64,000 nucleotides of DNA, taken from NCBI GenBank assembly GCA_023458555.1, contig JAEWYS010000014.1, forward strand, positions 310,001 through 374,000, read 5' to 3'. This document shows positions 47,157 to 56,520 of the stretch, piece by piece. Source of the DNA: Bacteroidota bacterium (GTDB lineage: Bacteria; Bacteroidota; Bacteroidia; Cytophagales; Cytophagaceae). How positions within the stretch are numbered: position 1 is the stretch's first letter; every line of letters begins with the position of its first letter. Under the pieces are notes generated by a model, which was not told the DNA's origin, searched no databases, and worked only from the letters and a program-made list of their open reading frames with translations. The position numbers were made by a program, and so were the translations under genes.

Positions 47157-47453
47157 TTATATTATCTCGGCAGAAATACCTTTATCACAAATACTCTGGC
47201 GCATGGGTTTCAAATCAGCAAAACTGCCAATCTTAACCGTACATTTTCCTTTATAATGAATAAGCCATGTACATTGCTCTGCCTGTTCCGGTGTATGCCT
47301 GCATACCTGAATCAGCGTATTGATTACATGTTCGAATGTATTGACATCATCGTTAAAAACAACCAACTCATACTCATCCGAACTGCTCACTTCCTCCAAA
47401 ACCGCAACATCTTCTTCTTCAAAAAAAGGATTAAAACTATAGTTAGATTGCAT
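47157..47453 (-). CDS. clpS: ATP-dependent Clp protease adaptor ClpS
   Basis: 98 residues. The ClpS core begins at VVFNDDVNTFEHVI and includes HTPEQAEQCTWLIHYKGKC and the ending GISAEII. ClpS binds the N-terminal domain of ClpA-type unfoldases and delivers N-end-rule substrates. It stands 70 bases upstream of recR and probably shares its transcript; a TAAATTTG promoter lies 34 bases before its ATG. Confidence 0.95.
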   Translation of the reverse strand: MQSNYSFNPFFEEEDVAVLEEVSSSDEYELVVFNDDVNTFEHVINTLIQVCRHTPEQAEQCTWLIHYKGKCTVKIGSFADLKPMRQSICDKGISAEII

Positions 47454-47487
47454 AATTCGACGGATCTAAATTTTACATGTTATCTGG

Positions 47488-47495
47488 CAAATTTA
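47488..47495 (-). promoter_or_regulatory. Candidate -7 element of clpS
   Basis: On the minus strand TAAATTTG, 34 bases before the clpS ATG; a TTTGAG about 23 bases further upstream may be the -33 element. The region (47454-47536) is shared with the divergent symporter gene. Confidence 0.5.
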
Positions 47496-47536
47496 ACAAA
47501 AAATAAACAATTTTACCTCAAATCTTTATATTATTT

Positions 47537-49021
47537 ATGACCCCCACATTGGTATTAACCGTTATACTTGTTTACTTCGGCGCATTACTGCTTATTTCCT
47601 ATATTACCGGAAAAAATGCAGACAGCAATGATTTTTTCAACGCCAGCAGAAATGCTCCGTGGTACCTGATCGCTTTTGGAATGATTGGCACCAGTCTGTC
47701 CGGGGTAACTTTTATTTCCGTACCCGGAAAAGTAGGACTTTTCAATGAAACAACCGGCCAGGTTCCTGCTTTTAGCTATCTGCAGCTTATATTAGGAAAT
47801 CTCGTGGGGTATTTTATCATTGCAACAGTATTGATGCCCCTTTATTACCGGCTAAATCTTATTTCAATTTATACATACCTGGATACTCGTATGGGATCAT
47901 GGTCATATAAAACCGGGGCTTTCTTTTTTTTACTCAGCCGCACTATAGGATCTGCTCTTCGTCTGTTCCTTGCGGCTCTGGTGCTCCATATATTTTTATT
48001 TAGTCAGTATGGAATTTCATTTGCCTTTACCGTCACTGTAACTATAATTCTTATATGGACATATACTTTTAAAGGCGGAATAAAAACCATAGTGTGGACA
48101 GATACCTTCCAGACTTTCTTTCTTGTAACTGCTGTGATCATCAGCGTTTTTACAATCAGCAGTCACCTGGATCTGTCACTTTCGGAAATGATAAGCACTG
48201 TTTCCGAGAGCAGGTTTTCTCAAATTTTCTTCTGGGATGTAAAAGATAACAAATACTTTTTCAAGCAGTTTATTGCCGGAATATTTCTGGCAATCGTAAT
48301 GACAGGACTTGACCAGGATCTTATGCAAAAAAACCTGAGCTGCCGCAATATCGGAGAAGCTCAGAAAAACATGTTCTGGTTCTGTGTTTCCTTCTTTATC
48401 GTCAACATACTATTTCTTACCTTGGGAGCTCTTCTGTACATTTATTCCGAATCGAGAGGGCTTGCGCTGCCGGGCAACTCTGATGAGCTTTTCCCGAGAC
48501 TTGCTCTTAATGAATTTGGGATGTTGGCAGGTATTTTCTTCCTGCTGGGCATTATTGCCTCTTCCTATGCAAGTTCAGACTCCGCTCTGGCTGCGCTTAC
48601 CACGTCTTTTTGCATTGATTTTCTTGACTTTAAAAACAAGTCAGAAAAAATTAAGCAGACTCAGAAATTTTATGTGCATATCGGATTCTCACTATTATTC
48701 CTTGTAGTGATTATTTTATTCAAAATATGGAATAAACAGTCTGTAATCGATGCTGTACTGAGTATGGCAGCATTTACATATGGCCCTTTACTTGGTTTGT
48801 TCTCTTTTGGCATTCTGACCAAAAGAATCGTAAAAGACCGTTTTGTACCATTTATCTGCGTGCTTTCTCCCGTTCTGACCTGGATTATCAATGAAAATAG
48901 CGCGTCCTGGTTCTGGGGTTACAGGTTCAGCTTTGAAATACTGATAATAAACGGATTGATTACCTTTATCGGTCTCTGGCTTATCTCCGGCAAAAGCAAC
49001 TCAACACTCCCCTCTGTTTAA
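47537..49021 (+). CDS. Sodium:solute symporter (SSF) family protein
   Basis: 494 residues, ATG at 47537, with about 13 membrane helices. SSF features: ARNAPWYLIAFGMIGTSLSGVTF-like start (DFFNASRNAPWYLIAFGM), GFLLSRTIGSALRLFLAA-type helix 4, and YASSDSALAALTTSF in the centre. It uses the Na+ gradient to import a solute, sugar or organic acid type, across the cytoplasmic membrane; the substrate cannot be read off. It ends 14 bases before the convergent pruA stop. Confidence 0.9.
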   Translation: MTPTLVLTVILVYFGALLLISYITGKNADSNDFFNASRNAPWYLIAFGMIGTSLSGVTFISVPGKVGLFNETTGQVPAFSYLQLILGNLVGYFIIATVLMPLYYRLNLISIYTYLDTRMGSWSYKTGAFFFLLSRTIGSALRLFLAALVLHIFLFSQYGISFAFTVTVTIILIWTYTFKGGIKTIVWTDTFQTFFLVTAVIISVFTISSHLDLSLSEMISTVSESRFSQIFFWDVKDNKYFFKQFIAGIFLAIVMTGLDQDLMQKNLSCRNIGEAQKNMFWFCVSFFIVNILFLTLGALLYIYSESRGLALPGNSDELFPRLALNEFGMLAGIFFLLGIIASSYASSDSALAALTTSFCIDFLDFKNKSEKIKQTQKFYVHIGFSLLFLVVIILFKIWNKQSVIDAVLSMAAFTYGPLLGLFSFGILTKRIVKDRFVPFICVLSPVLTWIINENSASWFWGYRFSFEILIINGLITFIGLWLISGKSNSTLPSV

Positions 49022-49035
49022 AAATATGAGCTTTC

Positions 49036-50658
49036 CTAATTCTCCATAAACGGATACTGATAATCAACAGGAGACACAAACGTTTCCTTCACTGTACGGG
49101 GAGAAACCCAACGAAGCAGGTTTAAAATCGAACCTGCTTTATCATTTGTACCAGATGCTCTGGCTCCTCCAAAAGGCTGCTGCCCGACTACTGCTCCTGT
49201 TGGCTTGTCATTTATGTAGAAATTGCCTGCCGAGTTGCGAAGTTCGGTCAGAACCTTTTCCGTCACCATACGATCCCGGCAAAAGACCGCTCCTGTCAGA
49301 GCATATGGAGAAGTTTCGTCAATCTGTTGGAGTATCTGATCAAAATTTCTGTCCGGATATACATAAATAGTCAGAACAGGACCAAAAATTTCCTCCCGCA
49401 TGGTTACATAATCCGGTTGATCCGTAAGTATAATAGTAGGCTCTATAAAATAACCGGTTGATTTATCTGTTTTTCCGCCCCACAGTATTTCTACCGAATC
49501 CTGTTTAGCTCTCTCAATATAAGCGGTTATTTTGTCAAACGCTTTTTCATCAATTACGGCATTGACAAAATTTGAAAAATCTTCCACTGATCCCATCCGG
49601 ATTGTTTCCAGATCCTGCAAAAGGTATTTTTTAACCTCAGGCCATATTTCTTCCGCTATATATGCTCTGGAAGCTGCAGAGCATTTCTGTCCCTGATATT
49701 CAAAAGCTCCCCTGACCAATGCAGTAGCCAGTGCCTTGGGGTCTGCTGATTTATGAGCCAGCACAAAATCTTTTCCGCCGGTTTCTCCCACTATTCTGGG
49801 ATAATTACGATATGTCCCCACATTAGCACCGATTGTCTGCCACAATTTATTAAATACAGAAGTACTCCCGGTATAATGCAAACCGGCAAAATCTTTATGA
49901 TTGAAAACCACTTCACCGGTATCTGGCCCCCCGGTATATACGAGATTGATAACTCCCGCAGGCAAGCCTGCTTCTATAAAGATTTCCATTAAAACAAAAG
50001 CAGAATATATCTGTGTCTCCGCCGGCTTCCATACCACTGTATTACCCAGCATAGCCGGGGCCGTCGGAAGATTACCGGCAATCGCAGTAAAGTTAAAAGG
50101 TGTAATAGCCAGCACAAAACCCTCCAGAGGCCGATAATCCGTATAGTTCCACATTCCGGCTCCGGAAACGGGCTGCATAGCATAAATTTGTTGCATGAAG
50201 TGCGCATTGAAGCGCAAAAAATCAATCATTTCACAGGCTGAGTCTATTTCTGCCTGAAAAACATTTTTAGACTGAGCCAGCATAGTGGCCGCATTTATTC
50301 TGGCCCGATAAGGTCCTGCAATAAGATCCGCTGCTTTTAAGAAAATAGCAGCCCTATTTTGCCATGACAGCTTTTCCCATGATTTCTTACTATCAAGAGC
50401 TGCCCGGATTGCGGCTTCCACATGTTTCTTTTCTCCACGGCAGTAATACCCGAGTGTCTGCTGATGATCATGCGGAGGTGCCATACGTTCTCTGGTATCC
50501 GTATATATTTTTTCACCACCTATGATCATAGGAAGCACCACTTCCGCCGATTTTGCTTTTTGAATCGCCTTCTCCAGACTGGTACGCTCCGGTGAACCTT
50601 TTTTATAACTCAATACCGGCTCATTGACAGGTGATGGCACATTAATAGTAGCTGACAT
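49036..50658 (-). CDS. pruA: L-glutamate gamma-semialdehyde dehydrogenase (1-pyrroline-5-carboxylate dehydrogenase)
   Basis: 540 residues, ATG at 50658. NAD-dependent oxidation of glutamate semialdehyde to glutamate, the second step of proline breakdown. The aldehyde dehydrogenase signature ETGGKDFVLAH (catalytic Glu) and GQKCSAASRAYI (nucleophile Cys) are present; the long N-terminus with TDTRERMAPPHDHQQTLGYY is typical of the single-domain PruA. The proline dehydrogenase partner is not in the window. It is convergent with the symporter and follows the alkyltransferase-like gene by 73 bases. Confidence 0.95.
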   Translation of the reverse strand: MSATINVPSPVNEPVLSYKKGSPERTSLEKAIQKAKSAEVVLPMIIGGEKIYTDTRERMAPPHDHQQTLGYYCRGEKKHVEAAIRAALDSKKSWEKLSWQNRAAIFLKAADLIAGPYRARINAATMLAQSKNVFQAEIDSACEMIDFLRFNAHFMQQIYAMQPVSGAGMWNYTDYRPLEGFVLAITPFNFTAIAGNLPTAPAMLGNTVVWKPAETQIYSAFVLMEIFIEAGLPAGVINLVYTGGPDTGEVVFNHKDFAGLHYTGSTSVFNKLWQTIGANVGTYRNYPRIVGETGGKDFVLAHKSADPKALATALVRGAFEYQGQKCSAASRAYIAEEIWPEVKKYLLQDLETIRMGSVEDFSNFVNAVIDEKAFDKITAYIERAKQDSVEILWGGKTDKSTGYFIEPTIILTDQPDYVTMREEIFGPVLTIYVYPDRNFDQILQQIDETSPYALTGAVFCRDRMVTEKVLTELRNSAGNFYINDKPTGAVVGQQPFGGARASGTNDKAGSILNLLRWVSPRTVKETFVSPVDYQYPFMEN

Positions 50659-50731
50659 GATTCTTATTTTAACGGGTTAGAATAATACCACTCATAAGGC
50701 ATACGGAAGGAATGCCGGTTCGGATACACTT

Positions 50732-51058
50732 TTATCCAAGCTCAGCAACCGGATCCCAGAAAACTATTTCAAAATCAACAACCTTATCATTTATTACACT
50801 AACCCCTTCTTCCAAAAGAAGTTTTTCCATAAGCTCAGGGGGAGAAAAATGCATTTTTCCGGTGAGTAAACCCTGACGATTTACTACCCGATGTGCGGGA
50901 ACATCTGATAAGTTGTGAGCTGTATTCATGGCCCAGCCTACCATTCGGGCTCCTGAGCGAAGTCCCAGATATGCTGCAATAGCACCATATGATGTAACAC
51001 GACCGCGAGGCACGAGTCGTACTACTTCAAATACATCATTAAAAAAATCCCGGGACAT
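50732..51058 (-). CDS. Alkyltransferase-like (ATL) protein
   Basis: 108 residues from ATG 51058; a TTG 12 bases upstream is less likely because it would overlap folB. It has the MGMT DNA-binding fold (FEVVRLVPRGRVTSYGAIA, GARMVGWAMNTA), but the acceptor motif PCHRV of active alkylguanine transferases reads PAHRVVNRQG, with Ala in place of Cys. Such ATL proteins bind O6-alkylguanine without repairing it and hand it to nucleotide excision repair. Last gene of the WD40-DivIVA-folB unit; 1 base after the folB stop. Confidence 0.88.
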   Translation of the reverse strand: MSRDFFNDVFEVVRLVPRGRVTSYGAIAAYLGLRSGARMVGWAMNTAHNLSDVPAHRVVNRQGLLTGKMHFSPPELMEKLLLEEGVSVINDKVVDFEIVFWDPVAELG

Positions 51059-51059
51059 A

Positions 51060-51431
51060 CTATGAGGCAAGTTGTTTCAAAAGACTTACTCTGGCTTCCC
51101 GGCACTGTCCGCCTATCGGAGGGTTTTTCTTGGAAACAGAGACTTCTACCGAATAAATAAAGGGAAATCGTTCAGCAACCTGGTCTACCATGTCCTGAAC
51201 CAGAGTTTCCAGCAGATTGACTGAGCCCTCCATCGTCTGCCTGGCAATAGAGTACAATATTTCATAATCAACTGTATCACTGATATTGTCAGAACCAGAC
51301 TGGCCGGTATGTAACTTGCGCGTTACAGCGATATCTACATAAAAAGTATTACCCTCCTTTTTTTCAAAATCATACAGGCCATGATAGGAAAAAAACTCCA
51401 ATCCTGATAATTCAATCCTCTGTAAATCCAT
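51060..51431 (-). CDS. folB: Dihydroneopterin aldolase
   Basis: 123 residues, ATG at 51431 overlapping the DivIVA stop by one base. It converts dihydroneopterin to hydroxymethyl-dihydropterin in folate synthesis. Motifs: LSGLEFFSYHGLYDFEKKEG in pieces (FFSYHGLYDFEKKEG), DTVDYEILYSIA with the substrate Glu in LLETLVQDM, and VSVSKKNPPIGG. Normal length. Embedded in a small operon with DivIVA and an ATL protein. Confidence 0.93.
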   Translation of the reverse strand: MDLQRIELSGLEFFSYHGLYDFEKKEGNTFYVDIAVTRKLHTGQSGSDNISDTVDYEILYSIARQTMEGSVNLLETLVQDMVDQVAERFPFIYSVEVSVSKKNPPIGGQCREARVSLLKQLAS

Positions 51432-52288
51432 CAGATAGTATCAAAAAAAGACCCGGTTTCTTTTTTTTCTTCATCCTGTCTGAGCTCTGTTTCAGCAATA
51501 ACATCGGAATGACTGCCTTCGGCCGAATTTATCTCTTCAGCCTCTTTCGGGTATTCATCCATATGCTGATCATTTTGCTCTGCCACAGCATTATTTTCCT
51601 TCTGAGATGGTTCGACATCTTCTTTCACAGTATTATTAACCACTTCCGGCTTAGGCAAATCCAGCGCCTGGATTTTGGGCATTTGAACTTTTATAAATTC
51701 CTGCTCTGAATTTTTCTTTTCGAGAGAAAGAGTTTTTATATCCTTTAATTTCCTCTCAAGCTCATTCCGTCTGCTTTTTCCTTTAAACCGCTCAACCCGA
51801 TCAAGCGTTTCATGAGCAAGAGACTGAATAGCCTGTATAAAAGTCTCAGCCTGGTCTTCAATATTATTGTATTCTTTAACGGCTTTCTTCACATCATCCT
51901 GCATCTCAGCCATCACCTCTCTCGCATTCTCTTCGGCCTCTTCAATTATATTTCTGGCCCGCTGACGGGCCTCATTCAATACTCCTTCTGCCAGAATCTG
52001 GGCTTCCCGGATATGTAATTCCGCAGCCTTATTGGCCTGCTCAATTACACTAGCTCCGGTATTCTCCGCCGTTTTAAGGGCTGTAAATAATGAATTTTCC
52101 ACTTCCCGCAGTCTCTTTACCTCTTTTTCAGACATGCTCAGACTCCTTTTAAGCTCTTTGTTTTCTTCAAGAATTTTCTCCCATTCCTGAGACATGGTTT
52201 TTAGAAAAGCATCCACCTCCTCCTTTTCATAACCTCTGAACGCTTTTTCAAATGTTTTTTTCCGTATTTCAATAGGTGTAATTTTCAT
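51431..52288 (-). CDS. DivIVA-domain coiled-coil protein
   Basis: 285 residues, ATG at 52288. The first 60 residues are the DivIVA/GpsB membrane-binding start (ITPIEIRKKTFEKAFRGYEKEEVDAFL). A coiled coil covers about 30-190. The tail (about 200-285) is acidic and disordered (EDVEPSQKENN, EEKKETGSF). DivIVA binds curved membrane at poles or division sites; it is well known in Gram-positive bacteria, and the family has annotated members in Bacteroidota with unknown roles. 2 bases separate it from the upstream WD40 gene. Confidence 0.88.
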   Translation of the reverse strand: MKITPIEIRKKTFEKAFRGYEKEEVDAFLKTMSQEWEKILEENKELKRSLSMSEKEVKRLREVENSLFTALKTAENTGASVIEQANKAAELHIREAQILAEGVLNEARQRARNIIEEAEENAREVMAEMQDDVKKAVKEYNNIEDQAETFIQAIQSLAHETLDRVERFKGKSRRNELERKLKDIKTLSLEKKNSEQEFIKVQMPKIQALDLPKPEVVNNTVKEDVEPSQKENNAVAEQNDQHMDEYPKEAEEINSAEGSHSDVIAETELRQDEEKKETGSFFDTI

Positions 52289-52290
52289 AT

Positions 52291-53199
52291 TCAGAGATTT
52301 TTAAGATTCCAAATTGATATCATACGATCATCACTCGCAGAAATCAGCTGATTTGAGTCTCCCCAGAAGAGTTTGTTTACTGAAGTTCCATGTCCGGCAT
52401 GTCGGGCTTTATCAATCACTTTTACGAGACGAAAGTCTTCATACCGCCATACTTTTATACTTTTGTCCATGCTACATGTTGCAAAATAGGCCCCGTCATC
52501 CCTGAATGCGATATGATTTATGGCATACATATGCGCAACAACTGACTGAGCCTGCTGATATCCGTTAGCCACATCCCATACCTTGAGATGCGCATCCCGA
52601 CTACCACTCAGCAAACTCCTGCTATCGGCAGAATATTGCAGAGAAAACACACTATTGCTATGGGCAGCAAATGAACGGAGCAGAGAGAAATCTCTCATAC
52701 TTATGATTCTGATAGCATTATCGCTATATCCTACAGCTATTTCCTGTCTTTCAGAATGTATAGCAATGGCTCTGGCACTTTTATCACTCAGACGAATCTT
52801 ATGAATTGTCTTCAGATCGGGAAGTGTCAGGATGATTACTTCGCCGTCACCAGTTGCCAGAAAAACCCAATGGTCATAAACCTGAATATCGAAGATTGCT
52901 GCCGTAGTAACAGCTGTTGAAAATAATTCCCTTTTGGATTTAAGATCAATCAGATGTACCCCTGCATAATTCTGCCCTACTAACAACAAATCATTATCCG
53001 GTACAAGTTCCAAAGCATATACTGAATTCGGCACTTTTACAAGCAATTCTCCCAAATCCGGCTGCTCCAGATTCCAGCGCACCACCAGTCCGTCGGCTCC
53101 GGATGAAAAAAAACTTCCGTTCACCCCTTTCTCAAGTGCGTATATACAATCCTTATGGCCTTTGTAGACCGCTTTTTTCTCAACTTCAACTTTTGTCAT
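52291..53199 (-). CDS. WD40-repeat protein
   Basis: 302 residues, ATG at 53199. About seven WD40-type blades of roughly 42 residues can be seen, with GH at the start (YKGHKDCIYALEKGV) and W-N/K-V endings (VVRWNLE, LKVWDVA, IKVWRYEDF, ISIWNLKNL). No signal peptide, so cytoplasmic. Such beta-propellers are protein-binding platforms; the partner is unknown but the tight operon with DivIVA (2 bases) suggests a division or polarity link. That link is inference. Confidence 0.88.
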   Translation of the reverse strand: MTKVEVEKKAVYKGHKDCIYALEKGVNGSFFSSGADGLVVRWNLEQPDLGELLVKVPNSVYALELVPDNDLLLVGQNYAGVHLIDLKSKRELFSTAVTTAAIFDIQVYDHWVFLATGDGEVIILTLPDLKTIHKIRLSDKSARAIAIHSERQEIAVGYSDNAIRIISMRDFSLLRSFAAHSNSVFSLQYSADSRSLLSGSRDAHLKVWDVANGYQQAQSVVAHMYAINHIAFRDDGAYFATCSMDKSIKVWRYEDFRLVKVIDKARHAGHGTSVNKLFWGDSNQLISASDDRMISIWNLKNL

Positions 53200-53322
53200 G
53201 AAAAAAGTTTTACTCCAATCAATAACTTATAATAATACTAAAAGAATCCTAGGATTAATAACCATATCCGTTTTTTTTATTAACTCTGTTTCAAAACGAT
53301 TTGAGATGACAGCCATTATTTA

Positions 53323-53330
53323 TATATTTA
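53323..53330 (+). promoter_or_regulatory. Candidate promoter of the redoxin gene
   Basis: TTG at 53301-53303 followed 19 bases later by TATATTTA (one mismatch to TAnnTTTG), 15 bases before the ATG at 53346. Confidence 0.35.
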
Positions 53331-53345
53331 GAAAATTTACATATT

Positions 53346-53921
53346 ATGAAGGCTACACTACTATTGCTTTTTGTACTTCTAAATATGCATTTCCATTCTC
53401 CCCGGGAGTACAATATCGGAGATCAGATAGACGACTTCTCTCTGGTTAATGTTCAGGACAGACGAATGACAAGCCTCTATGATTATTCTTCCCGGAAAGC
53501 TATTGTAATTGTATTCAGCAGTCTGAGCTGTCCTTATTCCAGAATATATGAAGAGCGATTACTTGAACTCACAAGGGAATACAAAGAAAAGGATATACAA
53601 TTCTTATTTATTCACTCTCATATAGACAAACAGGAAATTTTATCGAAACACTCAAAGGAAAAGGGATATTGGTTTCCAGTGCTTGTAGATCCCAACAACC
53701 GGATCGCGAAAAAATTTAATGCATCACGAACTCCCGAAGCTTTCGTATTGAAAAACCTAAAAGGCAACCTGATTCTTCAATACAAAGGAGCTATAGATGA
53801 CAGTCCCCAGGATATAAAAGGAATATCTTCTTTTTATCTGAAAGATGCCATTGATGCTATCTTATCTGACAGGGCTATACGATTAAGGGAAAAGCGTGCG
53901 GTTGGCTGTATTATTAAATAA
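53346..53921 (+). CDS. Redoxin / AhpC-TSA-like thiol protein
   Basis: 191 residues. The first 17 residues are hydrophobic (KATLLLLFVLLNMHFHS) and may be a signal peptide. A thioredoxin-fold domain (about 20-170) contains the active-site SSLSCPYSRIYEERL, with a single Cys (CPYS) where thioredoxins have CxxC, and cis-Pro in ASRTPEAFVL. A second Cys lies in the last residues (VGCIIK) and may act as a resolving thiol. It could reduce peroxide or disulfides in the envelope. Single gene, divergent from WD40. Confidence 0.85.
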   Translation: MKATLLLLFVLLNMHFHSPREYNIGDQIDDFSLVNVQDRRMTSLYDYSSRKAIVIVFSSLSCPYSRIYEERLLELTREYKEKDIQFLFIHSHIDKQEILSKHSKEKGYWFPVLVDPNNRIAKKFNASRTPEAFVLKNLKGNLILQYKGAIDDSPQDIKGISSFYLKDAIDAILSDRAIRLREKRAVGCIIK

Positions 53922-53969
53922 CTATGCCCACTTTCCGAAAAATAATCTATTCAACTACTTAATTTCAAA

Positions 53970-54824
53970 TTATTCAGCCAGCGTATCATTCTCATCCGAT
54001 ATAATCGACAACAAACGCCTCACCTCTTCCACTTTGAAAGAATCCCCCAGTTTCTCAAATGAAATGATCAGATTTCTGAATACTCTTTTTATTATCTCGA
54101 TATTACCACAGGGCTGGTAAAAAATATCGAGCGGATTAAGATTCAGGTGACTGATGTAATTATCAATATCAGCTTTTGAAAATATCAATCCTTTATTGAA
54201 AGCATTGATGTAAAATTGCAGCTCTTCTGTTTTATAGGTCAGAATAAACAGATTAGGAAGATTCACCCCATACACAGGTAATTCCAGCTTTTGAGCTACC
54301 AGCATGTAAATCACACACAAAGAAATCGGATTAGCCTTGCGGGTCTCCAATACCATATTAATCATGGAGTTGGCCGGAGAGTGAAAGTTTTTAGTATTTG
54401 CACTAAACTTAAGCTTACTAAAAAGAACATTATTAAGAATCCTGACCTGATCATATGCATTAAGATCCGGTTTAAATTCAAGCCACGCTTCATAGTAAAG
54501 TTGCTCAATTTCCGATCTGAGCTTGGTAAGCTCCAGATCCGGATATTGGTAAGTAGCAACAATCCACATACCTTCAAGCAGATCCTGCCCGCCGTCTGCC
54601 TGCCATTTTTCTAACCGATCAGAAAGTATTTCATACTGCACAGTATGAATAATTTCTTCAATCCGTTTCTGTACAACAGGATTAAAATTACTCTCCCATT
54701 CCGACTCCAGATAGGGGATAATATCTTCACCTATTGACAGAATTTCTTTTTCGACCTGCGCTACTACCTCCTCATCCTCATCGTCTAACAAAGAAATAAG
54801 CGCCTTTATTTTTGAATCATTCAT
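53970..54824 (-). CDS. SirB1-like transglutaminase-type protein
   Basis: 284 residues, ATG at 54824. The N-terminal 60 residues are HEAT-like helices. The central part fits the SirB1/transglutaminase-like family: NPISLCVIYMLVAQKLELPVYGV, followed by LPNLFILTY and YINAFNKGLIFS. SirB1-type proteins are found widely with unclear biochemical role. Ten bases separate it from the carboxylase stop upstream, so they may be co-transcribed. Confidence 0.75.
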   Translation of the reverse strand: MNDSKIKALISLLDDEDEEVVAQVEKEILSIGEDIIPYLESEWESNFNPVVQKRIEEIIHTVQYEILSDRLEKWQADGGQDLLEGMWIVATYQYPDLELTKLRSEIEQLYYEAWLEFKPDLNAYDQVRILNNVLFSKLKFSANTKNFHSPANSMINMVLETRKANPISLCVIYMLVAQKLELPVYGVNLPNLFILTYKTEELQFYINAFNKGLIFSKADIDNYISHLNLNPLDIFYQPCGNIEIIKRVFRNLIISFEKLGDSFKVEEVRRLLSIISDENDTLAE

Positions 54825-54834
54825 TCGTAATCTG

Positions 54835-56457
54835 TCAGGTTTGAATTACTCCAACGTTAAATTTCTTCTCAATCGGAGCATGATTTGCTGCTTCAATACC
54901 CAATGCCAGCACTCTGCGCGTCTCAAGAGGATCTATCACAGCATCAACCCACAATCTTGCGGCTGAATAGTATGGTGATAATTCTTTATTGTACTTACCT
55001 GTGATTTCATCCAGCATTTTTCCTTCCTCTTCTTTAGAAACCTTTTCTCCTTTAGCTTTCAGAGCTGACACTTTTATCTGTAACAGAGTTTTCGCAGCTG
55101 TAGCACCACTCATCACAGCAAGCTGTGCTGTAGGCCAGGAAACAATGAGACGCGGGTCATATGCTTTTCCACACATTGCATAATTACCTGCCCCATATGA
55201 ATTTCCTATGATCACCGTAAATTTGGGCACAACGCTGTTCGCCATTGCATTAACCATCTTGGCACCGTCCTTAATAATTCCCCCGTGCTCAGAACGGCTC
55301 CCAACCATAAAACCACTTACATCCTGAATAAAAACAAGCGGAATTTTCTTCTGGTTGCATATCATTATAAAACGGGCCGCTTTATCAGCGGAATCAGAAT
55401 ATATAACTCCGCCCATTTGCATTTCATCCTTACCGTTCTTTACGATTTTACGCTGATTGGCAATAATGCCAACTGACCAGCCTTCGATCCGGGCATATCC
55501 GCACAGCAATGTTTTTCCATATCCTTCTTTATACTGATCAAACTCTGAGTTATCCACCAGTCTGCGAATTATCTCAAGTGTATCATAAGGCTTCACTCTG
55601 TCAGCAGGAAAAATGCGGTATAATTCTTCCGGATCATCTTTTGGCTTTACCGGCACAGTCCGATTAAATCCGGCCTTCGCTGTTTCCCCGATTCCGGCCA
55701 TTATTTTTCGAATCTCATCCAGACACGATTTATCATCCGGAAACTTTTTATCCGTCACCCCTGATATTTCACAGTGTGTTGATGCTCCTCCGAGCTTCTC
55801 ACTATCAGCCTCCTCTCCAATTGCAGCTTTTACAAGATACGGCCCCGCCAGAAAAATGCTTCCGGTACCTTCTACAATGAGCGCTTCATCGGACATAATC
55901 GGAAGATAAGCGCCGCCTGCCACACAGCTCCCCATGATTGCAGCAATCTGCAAAATACCCATAGATGACATATGGGCATTATTTCGGAATATTCGGCCAA
56001 AATGTTCTTTATCCGCAAATACCTCATTCTGAAGAGGCAGAAAAACTCCGGCACTGTCTACCAGATAAATAACCGGAAGACGATTTTCCATAGCTATTTC
56101 CTGCGCACGCAGATTTTTCTTGGCAGTAACAGGAAACCATGCCCCGGCCTTGACAGTGGCATCATTGGCAACAAGCACGCACTGCCTGCCACTTACATAA
56201 CCAATACCTGTAACAACTCCGCCGGATGGACAGCCTCCATATTCATCATACATTTCCTCTCCGGCCAATGCTCCTATTTCCAAAAAATCACTCCCTTTAT
56301 CAACCAGGTAATCAATTCGTTCTCTAGCTGTCAGTTTCCCCTTCTCATGCAGTTCCTTAATTCTTTTTTCCCCACCGCCCAACTTTATTTTGTCTAGTCT
56401 GCCATTTAGCTCATCGATAAGCTTTTTAAGCAATTGCTCATTTCTATTCAACTCCAT
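54835..56457 (-). CDS. Acyl-CoA carboxylase beta (carboxyltransferase) subunit, methylcrotonoyl-/propionyl-type
   Basis: 540 residues. The carboxyltransferase moves CO2 from biotin to an acyl-CoA. Two crotonase-like halves are visible, with KLTARERIDYLVDKGSDFLEIG, GGCPSGGVVTGIGYVSGR, and the second-half GGYG-like SYGAGNYAMCGKAYDPRL. Length and overall pattern fit methylcrotonoyl-CoA carboxylase beta most closely. The biotin carboxylase alpha subunit is not in the window. A candidate TAGTTTTG promoter lies 10 bases before the ATG. Confidence 0.9.
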   Translation of the reverse strand: MELNRNEQLLKKLIDELNGRLDKIKLGGGEKRIKELHEKGKLTARERIDYLVDKGSDFLEIGALAGEEMYDEYGGCPSGGVVTGIGYVSGRQCVLVANDATVKAGAWFPVTAKKNLRAQEIAMENRLPVIYLVDSAGVFLPLQNEVFADKEHFGRIFRNNAHMSSMGILQIAAIMGSCVAGGAYLPIMSDEALIVEGTGSIFLAGPYLVKAAIGEEADSEKLGGASTHCEISGVTDKKFPDDKSCLDEIRKIMAGIGETAKAGFNRTVPVKPKDDPEELYRIFPADRVKPYDTLEIIRRLVDNSEFDQYKEGYGKTLLCGYARIEGWSVGIIANQRKIVKNGKDEMQMGGVIYSDSADKAARFIMICNQKKIPLVFIQDVSGFMVGSRSEHGGIIKDGAKMVNAMANSVVPKFTVIIGNSYGAGNYAMCGKAYDPRLIVSWPTAQLAVMSGATAAKTLLQIKVSALKAKGEKVSKEEEGKMLDEITGKYNKELSPYYSAARLWVDAVIDPLETRRVLALGIEAANHAPIEKKFNVGVIQT

Positions 56458-56467
56458 ATCAAAAAAA

Positions 56468-56475
56468 CAAAACTA
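56468..56475 (-). promoter_or_regulatory. Candidate -7 element of the carboxylase gene
   Basis: On the minus strand TAGTTTTG (TAnnTTTG), only 10 bases before the ATG at 56457, so the leader would be nearly absent. No clear -33 partner. Confidence 0.35.
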
Positions 56476-56520
56476 TCAACTAAATACAGAATGTATACTC
56501 GTTCAAAAATTGAGCCTGGC

